A DNA stretch of 64,000 bases, from the NCBI RefSeq assembly GCF_021601625.1, contig NZ_BQHR01000007.1, forward strand, positions 1 through 64,000, written 5' to 3'. The translations under genes were made by a program, and so were the position numbers. The notes beneath the pieces are model-generated. The model was given only the letters and a program-made list of their open reading frames with translations. It searched no databases and was not told where the DNA came from. The stretch comes from Pseudomonas paraglycinae. Lineage in GTDB: Bacteria > Pseudomonadota > Gammaproteobacteria > Pseudomonadales > Pseudomonadaceae. Below are positions 34,995-44,559 of the stretch, one piece after another; position 1 is the first letter of the stretch; each line of letters begins with the position of its first letter.

Positions 34995-35895
34995 AGAATT
35001 CAGCCCCCACGCAGAGAATCAGCAGCCATAACCATACCCCGCGCTGGACCAATTGCCAGCCGCGATCAATGGAATCGGCATCCGCCGGCACGCCCTCGCC
35101 CAGTTGCGGACGCTCGTGCAGCTCGCCGTGGTAAATCGCCGGACCACCCAGCTCGACGCCCAAGGCACCCGCGCCGGCGGCCATCACCGGGCCGGCGTTC
35201 GGGCTGTCCCATTTCGGCGCCTGAGTCCGCCAGCATTTCAGCGCCAGTCGGGTTTTGCCGAGCAGCGCGTAGGTCAACGCCACCAGCCGTGCAGGAATGT
35301 AGTTGAGGACGTCGTCGATTTTTGCCGCTGCCCAGCCGAAACGCTCGAAGCGCTCGTTGCGATAGCCCCACATCGCGTCGAGCGTATTGCTCAGACGATA
35401 GAGCACCACGCCCGGCGCACCGGCCACGGCAAACCAGAACAGCGCGGCGAACACCGCATCGCTGCCGTTCTCCAGCACCGATTCAGTGGCGGCGCGGGCG
35501 ACGGCGGTGCTGTCCAGCTCATCGGTCTGACGGCTGACCAGATAACCCACACGCTTGCGCGCCTCCTCCAGATCATCGGCGCGCAAAGCCTTGGCCACCG
35601 GCTCGACGTGCTCACCCAGGCTGCGCATGCCGAGGGCGCAATACAGCGCAAGAATCTCGACGACCCAGCCCACATACGGCGCCCAGGAAAACGCCGTGAC
35701 CAGCAGGGTCAGCGGCAGCACCGCGATCACCCACGCGGTGACACCATGGCTGCGCCAGCCACGACCAGCGCTATTGAAACGTTGCTCGATGCGCCCGGCG
35801 AAATTGCCGAACGCCACCAGCGGATGCCAGCGTTTCGGTTCACCCAGCAGCGCGTCCAGCGCAACCGCGGCGACACTCAACAACGCCACACTCAT
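34987..35895 (-). CDS. cbiB: Adenosylcobinamide-phosphate synthase
   Basis: 302 aa from ATG 35895 ([20 protein letters not shown]), overlapping the bluB stop by 4 bp. It is an integral membrane protein with about five helices. Family motifs seen are [18 protein letters not shown] at the N-terminus, [33 protein letters not shown] and [32 protein letters not shown] lies near the C-terminus. It attaches aminopropanol (or its phosphate) to adenosylcobyric acid. It is also called CobD in Pseudomonas denitrificans naming. Confidence 0.95.
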   Translation of the reverse strand: MSVALLSVAAVALDALLGEPKRWHPLVAFGNFAGRIEQRFNSAGRGWRSHGVTAWVIAVLPLTLLVTAFSWAPYVGWVVEILALYCALGMRSLGEHVEPVAKALRADDLEEARKRVGYLVSRQTDELDSTAVARAATESVLENGSDAVFAALFWFAVAGAPGVVLYRLSNTLDAMWGYRNERFERFGWAAAKIDDVLNYIPARLVALTYALLGKTRLALKCWRTQAPKWDSPNAGPVMAAGAGALGVELGGPAIYHGELHERPQLGEGVPADADSIDRGWQLVQRGVWLWLLILCVGAEFYA

Positions 35896-36542
35896 TGACT
35901 CACTCCCCAATAATTTTCATACAGCAGCTCATTGAGCGGACGCGCCTGCGCCCACCCTTCGAGTACCAGCATCGGCGCCGGATAGAATTCCTTGACCGGC
36001 CCCAGGCAAAGCACCGCCAGCGGCTTGGCCCCGGCCGGCAGTTTCAGCAGATCGGCCAGCGCCTGTGGCTCGAACAGCGACACCCAGCCCATGCCCAGGC
36101 CTTCGGCACGCGCGGCGAGCCAGAGATTCTGGATTGCGCAGGACAACGACGCCATGTCCATTTCCGGCAGCGTGCGACGACCGAAAATATGCCGCTCGCG
36201 ATCATCCATCAACGCGGCGACCAACACTTCGGCGCAGTCGTTGATGCCCTCGACCTTGAGTTTCATGAATTCGTCGCTGCGCTCGCCGAGGGCTTCGGCG
36301 GTACGCACACGTTCTTCTTCAACAAGGTTCTGGATCTGGCCACGTAGCGCGCGGTCGCTGATACGGATGAAGCGCCACGGCTGCATCAGGCCGACGCTCG
36401 GTGCCTGGTGTGCGGCTTCAAGCAATCGTCGCAACACGTCACGCTCGACCGTACCGCCGCTGAAGTGGCGCATGTCGCGGCGTTCGGCGATGGCGCGGTA
36501 GACCGCTTCGCGCTCGGCGTCAGTGAAGGCGTTGTCGGTCAT
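35892..36542 (-). CDS. bluB: 5,6-dimethylbenzimidazole synthase BluB
   Basis: 216 aa, with a flavin-dependent nitroreductase-like fold. The N-terminal [41 protein letters not shown] is the FMN-binding and active-site region of BluB. The [21 protein letters not shown] helix and [10 protein letters not shown] follow. BluB consumes FMNH2 and oxygen to make the lower ligand dimethylbenzimidazole, so this strain can build cobalamin aerobically from its own flavin. ATG 36542 overlaps cobB by 4 bp. Confidence 0.95.
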   Translation of the reverse strand: MTDNAFTDAEREAVYRAIAERRDMRHFSGGTVERDVLRRLLEAAHQAPSVGLMQPWRFIRISDRALRGQIQNLVEEERVRTAEALGERSDEFMKLKVEGINDCAEVLVAALMDDRERHIFGRRTLPEMDMASLSCAIQNLWLAARAEGLGMGWVSLFEPQALADLLKLPAGAKPLAVLCLGPVKEFYPAPMLVLEGWAQARPLNELLYENYWGVSQ

Positions 36543-37834
36543 GGCACCAACAGTGCGGCAATCGCCGACGGATTCGACGGGAAGTAAAAATGCACGTACG
36601 AGGCGGTCATCCGTCCTTGCCGATACACCGCTTCGGCACCGCGCCCGCCGTTGGGGCTGTGGCCACGGGCAATCGGCGTCAGTTCGGTGGTGGTCAGGGA
36701 ATGGTGATAGGTGTGGCCGCGCAGCAGACCTTCCGGCAGGTCGACCTCTTGCAGCGCCAGTGCGGCGAGGCGCTTTTGCATCACGGCGTCGCCACTCAAC
36801 AAGCCGACCAAATCAGCGCGGGTGCCTTCGACATCGGTCAGCGAGTCGAGCAGGTACAGCATGCCTCCACATTCGGCGAGCAGCGGTTTGCCGGCCGCAT
36901 GATGCGCGCGGATCGCTTTGAGCATGTCGGCGTTCTGCGACAAGGCAACGTGGTGCAATTCCGGATAACCGCCTGGCAGGTACAGACTGTCGGCGTCGGG
37001 CAATTGCGTATCGCGGATCGGCGAGAAGAAACTTAACTCGGCGCCCATCGCCCGCAACAGATCGAGACTGGCGCCGTAGGTGAAGGCAAAGGCTTCGTCG
37101 CGGGCGACGGCAATTCGTACGCCTTCTAGTAGTTTTTCTGTCTCAACGATTGCTGGCGCGGCGAACTCCACGGCGGGTGGCAGCGCTACCTCGCAAGTGC
37201 CGGCCAATGCTTCGGCGGCGGCGTCGAGGCGCAGGTCGAGGTCATTGAGTTCGCTGGCCTGCACCAGCCCCAGATGACGGCTCGGCAGTTCGATCCCGGT
37301 TTCCCGGGACAATGCGCCGTACCAGCGCAGGCCTTCGGTGAGGCTGCCTTCCAGCAACTGCGCATGGCGCACCGTGCCGACACGATTGGCCAGCACGCCG
37401 GCGAACGGCAGATCCGGCTGATAGCGCGCCAGGCCTAGCGCCAGTGCGCCGAAGGTCTGGGCCATGGCCGTGCCGTCAATCACGCCAAGTACCGGAACGC
37501 CGAAATGCCGCGCCAGATCGGCGCTCGACGGCGTGCCGTCGAACAGGCCCATCACGCCTTCGATCAGAATCAGATCGGCTTCAGCGGCGGCTTCCCACAA
37601 CAGGCGACGACTTTCCTGCTCGCCGACCATCCACATGTCCAGTTGATAGACCGGCGCACCGCTGGCGCGCTCAAGGATCATCGGGTCGAGAAAGTCCGGG
37701 CCGCATTTGAATACGCGAACCTTGCGCCCCTGATTGCGATGCAGACGGGCCAGCGCGGCGGTGACGGTGGTCTTGCCCTGGCCGGAGGCCGGTGCGGCGA
37801 TCAGTACCGCCGGGCAGTGACGTGGTTGATTCAA
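36539..37834 (-). CDS. cobB: Cobyrinic acid a,c-diamide synthase
   Basis: 431 aa. The P-loop is in APASGQGKTTVTAALARLH (residues about 12-30), the magnesium/substrate region is in LILIEGVMGLFDG, and the C-terminal glutamine amidotransferase domain carries its nucleophile in PLLAECGGMLYL. The family-typical LPGGYPELHHVALSQN is present. It amidates the a and c carboxyls of (hydrogeno)cobyrinate. Its start overlaps the cobO stop by 4 bp. The length is normal. Confidence 0.96.
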   Translation of the reverse strand: MNQPRHCPAVLIAAPASGQGKTTVTAALARLHRNQGRKVRVFKCGPDFLDPMILERASGAPVYQLDMWMVGEQESRRLLWEAAAEADLILIEGVMGLFDGTPSSADLARHFGVPVLGVIDGTAMAQTFGALALGLARYQPDLPFAGVLANRVGTVRHAQLLEGSLTEGLRWYGALSRETGIELPSRHLGLVQASELNDLDLRLDAAAEALAGTCEVALPPAVEFAAPAIVETEKLLEGVRIAVARDEAFAFTYGASLDLLRAMGAELSFFSPIRDTQLPDADSLYLPGGYPELHHVALSQNADMLKAIRAHHAAGKPLLAECGGMLYLLDSLTDVEGTRADLVGLLSGDAVMQKRLAALALQEVDLPEGLLRGHTYHHSLTTTELTPIARGHSPNGGRGAEAVYRQGRMTASYVHFYFPSNPSAIAALLVP

Positions 37835-38442
37835 AGTTCGACGCCTTTCTGCGCTTTGATGCCGGCCTGGAAGGCGTGCTTGATCATGCCCATTTCGGTG
37901 ACGGTGTCGCCCATCTCGATCATTTCCGGCTTGGCGGCGCGACCGGTGACGATCACGTGCTGCATCGGCGGACGCGCCTGCAGATCGCTGAGCACCTGAT
38001 CCAGATCGAGGTAACCGTGCTTGAGCGCGATGTTCAGCTCATCGAGCACCACCAGACCGATCGACGGATCGCGCAGCAGTTCGCGGGAGACTTCCCACGC
38101 TGCCTCGGCGGCGGCGATGTCGCGCTGGCGGTCCTGGGTTTCCCAGGTGAAGCCCTCGCCCATCACATGAAAACGCACTTGCTCGGGGAAGCGGCGGAAG
38201 AACAGCTCTTCACCGGTGCTGTTGCGCCCCTTGATGAACTGCACCACGCCGCACTGCATGCCGTGGCCCATGGCGCGGGCGAGCATACCGAACGCCGAGC
38301 TGCTTTTGCCTTTGCCGTTGCCGGTCAGCACCAGCACCAGACCGCATTCGTCTGGCGAATTGGCGATGCGCTCGTCGATCACGGCTTTTTTGCGCTGCAT
38401 GCGCGCCAGGTGGCGCTCGTCGCGTTCGGGGGAATCAGTCAT
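37831..38442 (-). CDS. cobO: Cob(I)yrinic acid a,c-diamide adenosyltransferase
   Basis: 203 aa from ATG 38442 with GGGGGAG upstream on the minus strand. The P-loop is VLTGNGKGKSSSAFGMLARA. The family motifs VVQFIKGRNSTGEE, VLDELNIALKHGYLD and VIVTGRAA follow. CobO (BtuR/CobA type) transfers the adenosyl group of ATP to the cobalt of corrinoids. It is the promoter-proximal gene of the ten-gene cob operon, about 90 nt downstream of a cobalamin riboswitch, so the pathway should be shut down when adenosylcobalamin is plentiful. Confidence 0.96.
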   Translation of the reverse strand: MTDSPERDERHLARMQRKKAVIDERIANSPDECGLVLVLTGNGKGKSSSAFGMLARAMGHGMQCGVVQFIKGRNSTGEELFFRRFPEQVRFHVMGEGFTWETQDRQRDIAAAEAAWEVSRELLRDPSIGLVVLDELNIALKHGYLDLDQVLSDLQARPPMQHVIVTGRAAKPEMIEMGDTVTEMGMIKHAFQAGIKAQKGVEL

Positions 38443-38531
38443 GGGGGAGCTCTCCGTTGAGGCTGGATAACGGCGGGCAGGCACAAGAATAGACGGCAAC
38501 AAGCCTGGCATCGCCCACCGTGATGCCGCTG

Positions 38532-38746
38532 GATGGATCAGGCCGGTCTCCGGGCTCATGAGCGGCGTTGGCCTGGCTGCGTGCCTTCCCGCTTTTACGC
38601 AGTGGCATCAGACGCAGCTTTTACTCATTTACCGTTGCGGGGGCAGCGCCGGGATCGTGAGGGTTCATCGCTTGAAGACCCGCCTCACCGGCTTCCCTGT
38701 TTCACTCTGTCGACATGCGCCACAGAGCACCTGAAACAAGCCGCGA
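38532..38746 (-). promoter_or_regulatory. Cobalamin riboswitch of the cob operon
   Basis: On the minus strand the region opens with a GGTGCTC segment in a paired stem. It continues with AGCCGGTGAGGCGGGT, then CCCGGCGCTGCCCCCGCAACGG (positions about 38629-38650) and the B12-box-like TGATGCCACTG (38605-38615). It closes with GCGGGAAGGC and GAGCCCGGAGACCGGCC (38541-38562). These are the conserved landmarks of the adenosylcobalamin riboswitch, in order. Expression control of cobO and the genes behind it is inferred. Confidence 0.95.
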
Positions 38747-38915
38747 AGGTTAGAGGGTTGGGGGTGGAGCGTCAATTGAAGAGGGGCTTGTGCGGCGAAT
38801 AACTGCCGCCGATCAATTAACTGACGCCAATCTTGTGCCACACTGCCAGCAGTGATATCAAAGAGCCATGCTTTTTGACTGCAGAGAGCACATCACAATA
38901 ATAAGGGAGAGCACC

Positions 38916-39500
38916 ATGCAAGGCATGATCATCAGCAATCCGCGGCTGGAATTCCTGCGCCCGGTGCTGGAACGCTGGTTTGACTGTATCGACCGCTACA
39001 ACGCCGTGCGCGGCGACAACGACACGCCCTACTGGCATGACGAAAAAGCCAACCTCGGCCTGCTGTCGGCCGCTGCGTGGATGGCCGAACTGGTCACCCT
39101 GCGCGACACCGCAACCCGCAAACAAAACGAAGAAGGCGAGCGCAATGCCCGCGCCGACCTGTTTATCGCTGGCGCCGAGGATCGCGCCTTCATTCAGGCC
39201 ACCCAACGCTGGCCACGCGTCACCAGCCTGAATCTGACGCAGGCCCTGGCGGATATCACCAGCGACGCCAAGCGCATCAGCTACGCCAGCGACCTGAAAC
39301 TCGGCTGCCTGTTCGTGGCCCCGCAAAAGGCCCAGCACAGCGCCAGCCCGGAAGAACTGCAGGACATGGTCGACGACCTGCAAAAGGAACACTCCTGCGC
39401 CGTCGCCTGGTACTTCCCTTACGCCTACCGCAAATTGCGCAGCGAAGCCGGCAACTATCACCCCGGCATTGCCGTGCTGTTCAAGGAAGCCCGCGGCTGA
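38916..39500 (+). CDS. Protein of unknown function (194 aa)
   Basis: ATG 38916 follows AAGGGAGAGCACC, a good ribosome site. The protein is soluble and mixed alpha/beta: IISNPRLEFLRPVLERWFDCIDRYNAVRG, then AAAWMAELVTLRDTATRK, then GCLFVAPQKAQH and VAWYFPYAYRKLRS. WHDEKANLGLLSAAAW near residue 35 is its most distinctive block. The even spread of conserved-looking Trp/Tyr suggests a folded domain, but I cannot place it. It is divergent from the cob operon, about 170 bp from the riboswitch, and 66 bp upstream of the sorbosone-dehydrogenase-like gene in the same direction. Confidence 0.8.
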   Translation: MQGMIISNPRLEFLRPVLERWFDCIDRYNAVRGDNDTPYWHDEKANLGLLSAAAWMAELVTLRDTATRKQNEEGERNARADLFIAGAEDRAFIQATQRWPRVTSLNLTQALADITSDAKRISYASDLKLGCLFVAPQKAQHSASPEELQDMVDDLQKEHSCAVAWYFPYAYRKLRSEAGNYHPGIAVLFKEARG

Positions 39501-39565
39501 GGGTTGAACCATCGGGCTTGTGCGCTTCTCTATGTTTAGGAATGCATTCATAGGGAAGATCAGCA

Positions 39566-40879
39566 ATGCGCAAGCCCCAGCTCGTTTTCGTCATCATGAT
39601 CGCCGGAGGGCTCGCCGCCTGTGGTGAATCCTCCAGCTTGCAAGTCTCTGACGGCACCGGCCCGTCACCGAAACTGCCCGAACCGAACAAGACCCTGATC
39701 CCGACGGTGAACATCGCCCCGGCCATCGGCTGGCCGGCCGGCGCCAAACCGACGGCAGCGACAGGTACGCAGGTGGCAGCCTTTGCCGAGAATCTCGATC
39801 ACCCGCGCTGGCTGTACGTGCTGCCCAACGGCGACGTGCTGGTGGCGGAAACCAACGCTCCGCCAAAACCGGACGACAGCAAGGGCATTCGTGGCTGGGT
39901 GATGAAAAAGGTCATGGGGCGTGCCGGTGCTGGCGTTCCCAGCCCGAACCGCATCACCCTGCTGCGCGATGCCGATCATGACGGCGTGGCCGAGACCCGC
40001 ACGGTGTTCCTGCAGAACCTCAACTCGCCGTTCGGCATGACCCTGGTCGGCAACGATCTGTACGTGGCAGATACCGATCGCCTGCTGCGCTTCAACTACG
40101 AGCCCGGCGCGACCGAAATCAAGAGCCAGCCAATCAAGGTCGTCGACCTGCCGGGCGGGACGCTCAACCATCACTGGACCAAAAACGTCATCGCCAGCAA
40201 AGACGGCAGCAAGCTGTACGTCACCGTCGGCTCGAACAGCAACGTCGGCGAAAACGGCCTCGATCAGGAAGAAGGCCGCGCGGCGATCTGGGAAGTGGAT
40301 CGCGCCACCGGCAACCACCGGATTTTCGCTTCGGGCATCCGCAACCCCAACGGCCTGGCCTGGGAGCCGCAAAGCGGTGCGCTGTGGACTGCCGTCAACG
40401 AACGCGATGAGATTGGCAGCGATCTGGTGCCGGACTACATCACATCGGTCAAGGACGGTGGTTTCTATGGCTGGCCGTTCAGCTACTACGGCCAGCACGT
40501 TGATGTGCGCGTGGAACCCCAGCGGCCGGACATGGTGGCCAAGGCCATCGCTCCCGACTACGCCGTTGGCCCGCACACTGCATCACTGGGCCTGACCTTC
40601 GCCGAAGGCAATCGCTTGCCGGCTCAGTTCAAGGAAGGCGCATTCATCGGCCAGCACGGCTCGTGGAACCGCAAGCCGCATAGCGGTTACAAGGTGATCT
40701 TTGTGCCGTTTGCCGCCGGCAAGCCGAGCGGAACGCCAGTGGACGTGCTGACAGGTTTCCTCGACAAGGACGAGAACGCGCTGGGTCGCCCAGTTGGCGT
40801 AGTGATCGACCAGCAAGGTGGATTGCTGGTAGCCGATGACGTGGGGAACAAAGTGTGGCGGGTGTCAGCGGCCCGCTAA
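39566..40879 (+). CDS. Sorbosone dehydrogenase-family beta-propeller lipoprotein
   Basis: 437 aa. The signal peptide ends in a lipobox GGLAACG (Cys near residue 20), so it is probably an outer- or inner-membrane lipoprotein of the periplasm. The rest is a six-bladed beta-propeller of the soluble glucose/sorbosone dehydrogenase superfamily: [66 protein letters not shown] and [19 protein letters not shown]. Members may bind PQQ and calcium and oxidise aldoses, but many are uncharacterised. A bidirectional terminator follows. Confidence 0.88.
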   Translation: MRKPQLVFVIMIAGGLAACGESSSLQVSDGTGPSPKLPEPNKTLIPTVNIAPAIGWPAGAKPTAATGTQVAAFAENLDHPRWLYVLPNGDVLVAETNAPPKPDDSKGIRGWVMKKVMGRAGAGVPSPNRITLLRDADHDGVAETRTVFLQNLNSPFGMTLVGNDLYVADTDRLLRFNYEPGATEIKSQPIKVVDLPGGTLNHHWTKNVIASKDGSKLYVTVGSNSNVGENGLDQEEGRAAIWEVDRATGNHRIFASGIRNPNGLAWEPQSGALWTAVNERDEIGSDLVPDYITSVKDGGFYGWPFSYYGQHVDVRVEPQRPDMVAKAIAPDYAVGPHTASLGLTFAEGNRLPAQFKEGAFIGQHGSWNRKPHSGYKVIFVPFAAGKPSGTPVDVLTGFLDKDENALGRPVGVVIDQQGGLLVADDVGNKVWRVSAAR

Positions 40880-40892
40880 TGTATTGCGGGCA

Positions 40893-40935
40893 TTAAAAAA
40901 CCCGTGGGAGCCATTCAGCTCCCACGGGTTTTTAG
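40893..40935. terminator. Bidirectional terminator between convergent genes
   Basis: A 17-bp stem (AAAAACCCGTGGGAGC against GCTCCCACGGGTTTTT) with a CATTCA loop and T/A tracts on both sides. Confidence 0.93.
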
Positions 40936-40944
40936 GTATCTGGA

Positions 40945-41481
40945 CTACGGGTTGTGCGCCAGATGCTCCGGCTGCAGAACGCGCTTGGCGCTCAGATAGG
41001 CTTTCTGCCAATACGCTTTCGACAGGCTGTCCAGCTTCACCGTGCCGCCGGTGGCCGGCGCATGAACGAAGCGCCCTTCCCCGACGTAGATCCCCGCATG
41101 GCTGACCTGTGAGCCGCCATTGGTGGCGAAGAAAATCAGGTCGCCGGTCTGCAGCCCTTCCTTGCCGACATTCGGCGCCTGCATGACGATCATCTCGCGG
41201 GTCGAACGCGGCAGGCTGATGCCGGCGGCATCGCGGTAGACAAAGCCGATCAGGCCACTGCAATCAAATCCGGAGTCCGGGGTATTGCCGCCCCAGCGAT
41301 AAGGCGTACCCACCAGCCCGAGCGCGCGGAACAGCACGTCTTCGGCAGCGGGTGAAAAGGTCTGAGAGGATCCGAACACGATCGGAGCACGAACCACCGG
41401 CGCAGGTGGCGGAGTGCGGCTGGCGCAGCCGCTGAGCAGCGCTGCGAAGAACATCAAGGCAAAGCGGGCCGACATCGTCAT
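40945..41481 (-). CDS. NlpC/P60 family murein endopeptidase lipoprotein (1)
   Basis: 178 aa. The lipobox LLSGCAS lies at residues about 16-22, so the protein is lipidated. The NlpC/P60 papain-like domain (about 60-170) has the catalytic Cys in GFDCSGLIGFVYRD, His in SHAGIYVGEGRFVHA, and the final polar residue nearby. It cuts gamma-D-glutamyl-diaminopimelate links in peptidoglycan stem peptides. It is paired with a related gene 220 bp upstream in the same direction, but a terminator between them makes separate transcription likely. Confidence 0.92.
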   Translation of the reverse strand: MTMSARFALMFFAALLSGCASRTPPPAPVVRAPIVFGSSQTFSPAAEDVLFRALGLVGTPYRWGGNTPDSGFDCSGLIGFVYRDAAGISLPRSTREMIVMQAPNVGKEGLQTGDLIFFATNGGSQVSHAGIYVGEGRFVHAPATGGTVKLDSLSKAYWQKAYLSAKRVLQPEHLAHNP

Positions 41482-41529
41482 ATGCAGAACATCCTGATCT
41501 GGCTGAGGCTTTGACTGCCGATTCGACAG

Positions 41530-41566
41530 AAAACAAAACCGCCTGCGTTGGGACGCAGGCGGTTTG
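41530..41566 (-). terminator. Hairpin between the two NlpC/P60 genes
   Basis: A 12-bp stem (AAACCGCCTGCG against CGCAGGCGGTTT) with TTTGTTTTC after it on the minus strand, just upstream of the 40945-41481 gene. It ends transcription of the 41701-42321 gene. Confidence 0.85.
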
Positions 41567-41700
41567 CCATCAATATAGAACAGGATTCTAGCGGCTACGC
41601 GGCAAACTTCAAGTAAGACTTTAACTTCACCTTGTAAAGTTTAAGTCTATTGCCTCGGAAGGGCCGCTTTGTCGCCACGAGCGTGGCGACGATCGAGTGA

Positions 41701-42321
41701 TTACTTGCGAGCGGTAACCACGGTTGGAGCGTTCGCCAAAGCGCGTTTGGCTTCGATAAAGGTCTTGCTCCAGTAGCTGTCGCCCAGGCTGTCGATGCGA
41801 ACACCGCCGCTGCGACGAGAGCTGGAATGGATGAACTGGTTGTCGCCCAGGTAGATCCCGGCGTGGCTTACACGACCGCGACGACCATTGGTGGCGAAGA
41901 ACAGAAGGTCGCCCGGCTCGAGGTTGCTGCGCGAAACCAGCGGCGCGTCAACGTTGATCATTTCGCGGGTGGAGCGCGGCAGATTCATGCCGGCTTCTTC
42001 GCGGAACAGGTAGCCGATGAAACCGCTGCAATCGAAACCGGCTTCAGAGGTACCGCCGAAACGATAACGGGTGCCGATCAGGGACATGCCGCGTTCGAGG
42101 ATGCTGTCGGCCAGAACCGGAAGCTGGTAAGGCTTCTTGCCGTTGAAGTCGGCGAGTTCTTTTTCGGTGTCCAGCTCTTCCTGGTAAATAACGGAAGACT
42201 GGGCGGTGGCAGAATTTTTAGCCTGTTGCTGCTGCTCTTGATTAACAGGTGAATGAGCAGCGCAACCGAACAACAGGGTGACGAGTGCGAGAGGCACGAG
42301 GGGTGCGAAGCGCTTTAGCAT
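41701..42321 (-). CDS. NlpC/P60 family murein endopeptidase lipoprotein (2)
   Basis: 206 aa from ATG 42321 (a GTG at 42327 is also possible; neither has a strong ribosome site). Lipobox LLFGCAA follows a short signal peptide. A Gln-rich linker NQEQQQQAKNS leads to the catalytic domain with GFDCSGFIGYLFREEAG (Cys), SHAGIYLGDNQFIHSSS (His) and a basic C-terminus. It is more similar in layout to E. coli Spr/MepS, which opens peptidoglycan crosslinks for growth, than the shorter paralogue downstream. Its own hairpin terminator separates the two. Confidence 0.9.
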   Translation of the reverse strand: MLKRFAPLVPLALVTLLFGCAAHSPVNQEQQQQAKNSATAQSSVIYQEELDTEKELADFNGKKPYQLPVLADSILERGMSLIGTRYRFGGTSEAGFDCSGFIGYLFREEAGMNLPRSTREMINVDAPLVSRSNLEPGDLLFFATNGRRGRVSHAGIYLGDNQFIHSSSRRSGGVRIDSLGDSYWSKTFIEAKRALANAPTVVTARK

Positions 42322-42535
42322 GGGCACGACCGTGGCTGATAGTTGTAAAGAAGCCGAGACTATGCCCGCTATCAGCCTCATTTGCAAATTCAATCGATCT
42401 TTTTGTGACTTCCCGGTTTCTCGTTAACATCTAAGCGCTTAAGCCTATTTGAATCGAGACGCGGCCTGTGCAACCCACAGGAAAGCGGGTTTTCTGGCGC
42501 CTGAAATATGCCGAAACCGGCTGAAAGCCCCGGTT

Positions 42536-43240
42536 TTACCAGCCCAGGGTTTCTTTCAGGAAGGGAATGGTCAGCTTGCGCTGAGCCTGCAAAGAGGCCT
42601 GATCGAGCTGCTCCAGCAGATCGAAAAGCGCGCTCATGCTGCGGGTACCGCGAGTCAAAATAAAATGCCCGACTTCGTCGGTCAGGTGCAGACCGCGACG
42701 GGATGCGCGCAATTGCAGGGCACGTAATTTGTCTTCATCGGAGAGAGGACGCATCTGGAAGATCAGCGCCAGGGTCAGGCGCGATTTCAGGTCGGCGAGT
42801 TTGATAGGCAGTTCACGCGGCGAAGTGGACGCCGCAATCAGCAGACGCCGACCGCTGTCACGCAGACGGTTGAACAGATGAAACATCGCCTCTTCCCAGT
42901 CCGCCTTGCCGGCAATCACCTGCAAGTCATCCAGGCAGACCAGTTCGTACTGTTCGAGGTTGTCGAGAATTTCGATGCCGCGATCCATCAACTCGGCCAG
43001 CGGCAGGTACACCGCAGGTTCCCCCATCTGCTCGAAGCGCAGGCACGCGGCCTGCAACAGATGCGTACGCCCTACCCCGTGCTTGCCCCACAGATAGATC
43101 AGGCTTTCGGTCCAGCCGGCGTCGGCTTCGCATAGACGCTCGACATAGCCGAGTGCAGCGGCATTGGCGCCTGGGTAGTAGTTGATGAAGGTGGCGTCGT
43201 CACGCAGACGCACACCTAGGGGCAGCTGAATCGGTTTCAT
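42536..43240 (-). CDS. hda: DnaA inactivator Hda
   Basis: 234 aa, an AAA+ protein similar to the ATPase part of DnaA. The N-terminal MKPIQLPLGVRLRDDATF contains the QLPL clamp-binding motif. The P-loop is WGKHGVGRTHLLQA, in which the usual Lys is Arg, as in other Hda proteins. Walker B is in LVCLDDLQVIAG and the arginine-finger helix is in AASTSPRELPIKLADLKSRLTLAL. With the DNA-loaded beta clamp it triggers hydrolysis of DnaA-bound ATP and prevents over-initiation. It is 210 bp downstream of the PerM-like gene on the same strand. Confidence 0.95.
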   Translation of the reverse strand: MKPIQLPLGVRLRDDATFINYYPGANAAALGYVERLCEADAGWTESLIYLWGKHGVGRTHLLQAACLRFEQMGEPAVYLPLAELMDRGIEILDNLEQYELVCLDDLQVIAGKADWEEAMFHLFNRLRDSGRRLLIAASTSPRELPIKLADLKSRLTLALIFQMRPLSDEDKLRALQLRASRRGLHLTDEVGHFILTRGTRSMSALFDLLEQLDQASLQAQRKLTIPFLKETLGW

Positions 43241-43450
43241 GCTGACTGAACAGTTCCCAAGGAACCGTTAGTGGCCTCTGTGTAAAGTGAGCGAAGTTTA
43301 TACCCGTGAAGCGGAGCGCACAATGCGACAGACCCCAAGCAAAATCAAAGGTTTGCGTTAACGTGCTGGTTTTATGACAGTTTCTTTGGCGCCATGGCCT
43401 GCATGAGACGGGCCAACCCGGCAATCCACCAGGCAGCCCGCGCGCCACGA

Positions 43451-44524
43451 TTACAACTCCGGCTCATCCACCCCGCTATAGATGTCGGAATCCTTGTACA
43501 GATCGTGAACGTGTCGCACCAGCACCATGATCACCGCCGCCACCGGCAATGCCAGCAGCACACCGGTGAAGCCGAACAGCTCGCCACCGGCCAGAATCGC
43601 GAAGATCACCGCCACCGGATGCAGACCGATCCGGTCCCCCACCAGCAACGGCGTCAGCACCATGCCTTCCAGCGCCTGACCGACCATGAACACCGCGACG
43701 ATTCCGATCATCGGATACAGATCGCCACCGAACTGGAACAACCCGGCAATCAGCGCGGCGCCAATACCGATCACGAACCCCATGTACGGAACGATCGCCG
43801 CCAGCCCTGCTATCAGACCGATCAACAGACCCAGTTCCAACCCGACAATCATCAGGCCGGCCGCATAGATCACACCCAAGGCCAGCATCACCAGCAACTG
43901 CCCGCGCACGAACGCGCCCAGCACCTCATGGCATTCACCCGCCAGCGCCACCACGCGCTCTTCGCGATCACGGGGCAACAGGCCGCGGATCTTGGCCATC
44001 ATCACGTCCCAGTCGCGCAGCAGGTAAAAGCTCACCACCGGGATCAGCACCAGATTCGCCAGCCAGCCGATCAGCGCCAGGCTCGAAGCCGTCGCCTGAC
44101 TCAGCACTACACCGACGATGTCGGTGGTCTGGCCCATGTGTTCGCTGATCGCGGCCTTGACCTTGTCGAACTTCCAGAAGCCGTCCGACAGCCCCAGCTT
44201 CGATTGCGCCCACGGCACGGCGGTGTGTTGCAACCAGTCGAGCATTTGCGGCGCCAGCTCATACAGCCGCAGCAATTGCTTGGCGAGCATCGGCACCAGC
44301 ACCAGCAACAGCGCGGTGACGATCAGGGTGAACAAGGCGAACACCGTGATCACACCCCAGGTGCGGGACAACCCCAGGCGCTCCAGACGATCAACGAGCG
44401 GATCGAACAGATACGCGAGCAACAGCGCCACCAGAAACGGCGTGAGGATCGGATGCAGCAACCAGACAAACGCGCAAAGCAGGAGCACCCCACCGAGCCA
44501 GAACCAACGCCGCGTATCGGCCAT
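43451..44524 (-). CDS. AI-2E (PerM) family membrane transporter
   Basis: 357 aa from ATG 44524, with GGAGTG upstream. About eight membrane helices are seen, with family motifs FLVALLLAYLFDPLVDRLERLGLSR near residue 30-55 and NLVLIPVVSFYLLRDWD in the middle. The C-terminal YMGFVIGIGAALIAGLFQFGG block and the signature GQALEGMVLTPLLVGDRIGLHPV are also present. Members include TqsA and ion exporters, so the substrate here is not known. The distance to hda is 210 bp. In P. aeruginosa this gene also precedes hda, as far as I recall. Confidence 0.9.
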   Translation of the reverse strand: MADTRRWFWLGGVLLLCAFVWLLHPILTPFLVALLLAYLFDPLVDRLERLGLSRTWGVITVFALFTLIVTALLLVLVPMLAKQLLRLYELAPQMLDWLQHTAVPWAQSKLGLSDGFWKFDKVKAAISEHMGQTTDIVGVVLSQATASSLALIGWLANLVLIPVVSFYLLRDWDVMMAKIRGLLPRDREERVVALAGECHEVLGAFVRGQLLVMLALGVIYAAGLMIVGLELGLLIGLIAGLAAIVPYMGFVIGIGAALIAGLFQFGGDLYPMIGIVAVFMVGQALEGMVLTPLLVGDRIGLHPVAVIFAILAGGELFGFTGVLLALPVAAVIMVLVRHVHDLYKDSDIYSGVDEPEL

Positions 44525-44559
44525 GTAACACTCCATTGCTTATATATAAGAAAGAAAAC

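Noticed and set aside
41671-41690. Perfect palindrome GTCGCCAC-GAGC-GTGGCGAC as a terminator of the second NlpC/P60 gene
   Set aside because: No T tract follows on the minus strand, and a better hairpin with a T run lies at 41530-41566. It could still be an operator but nothing supports that.
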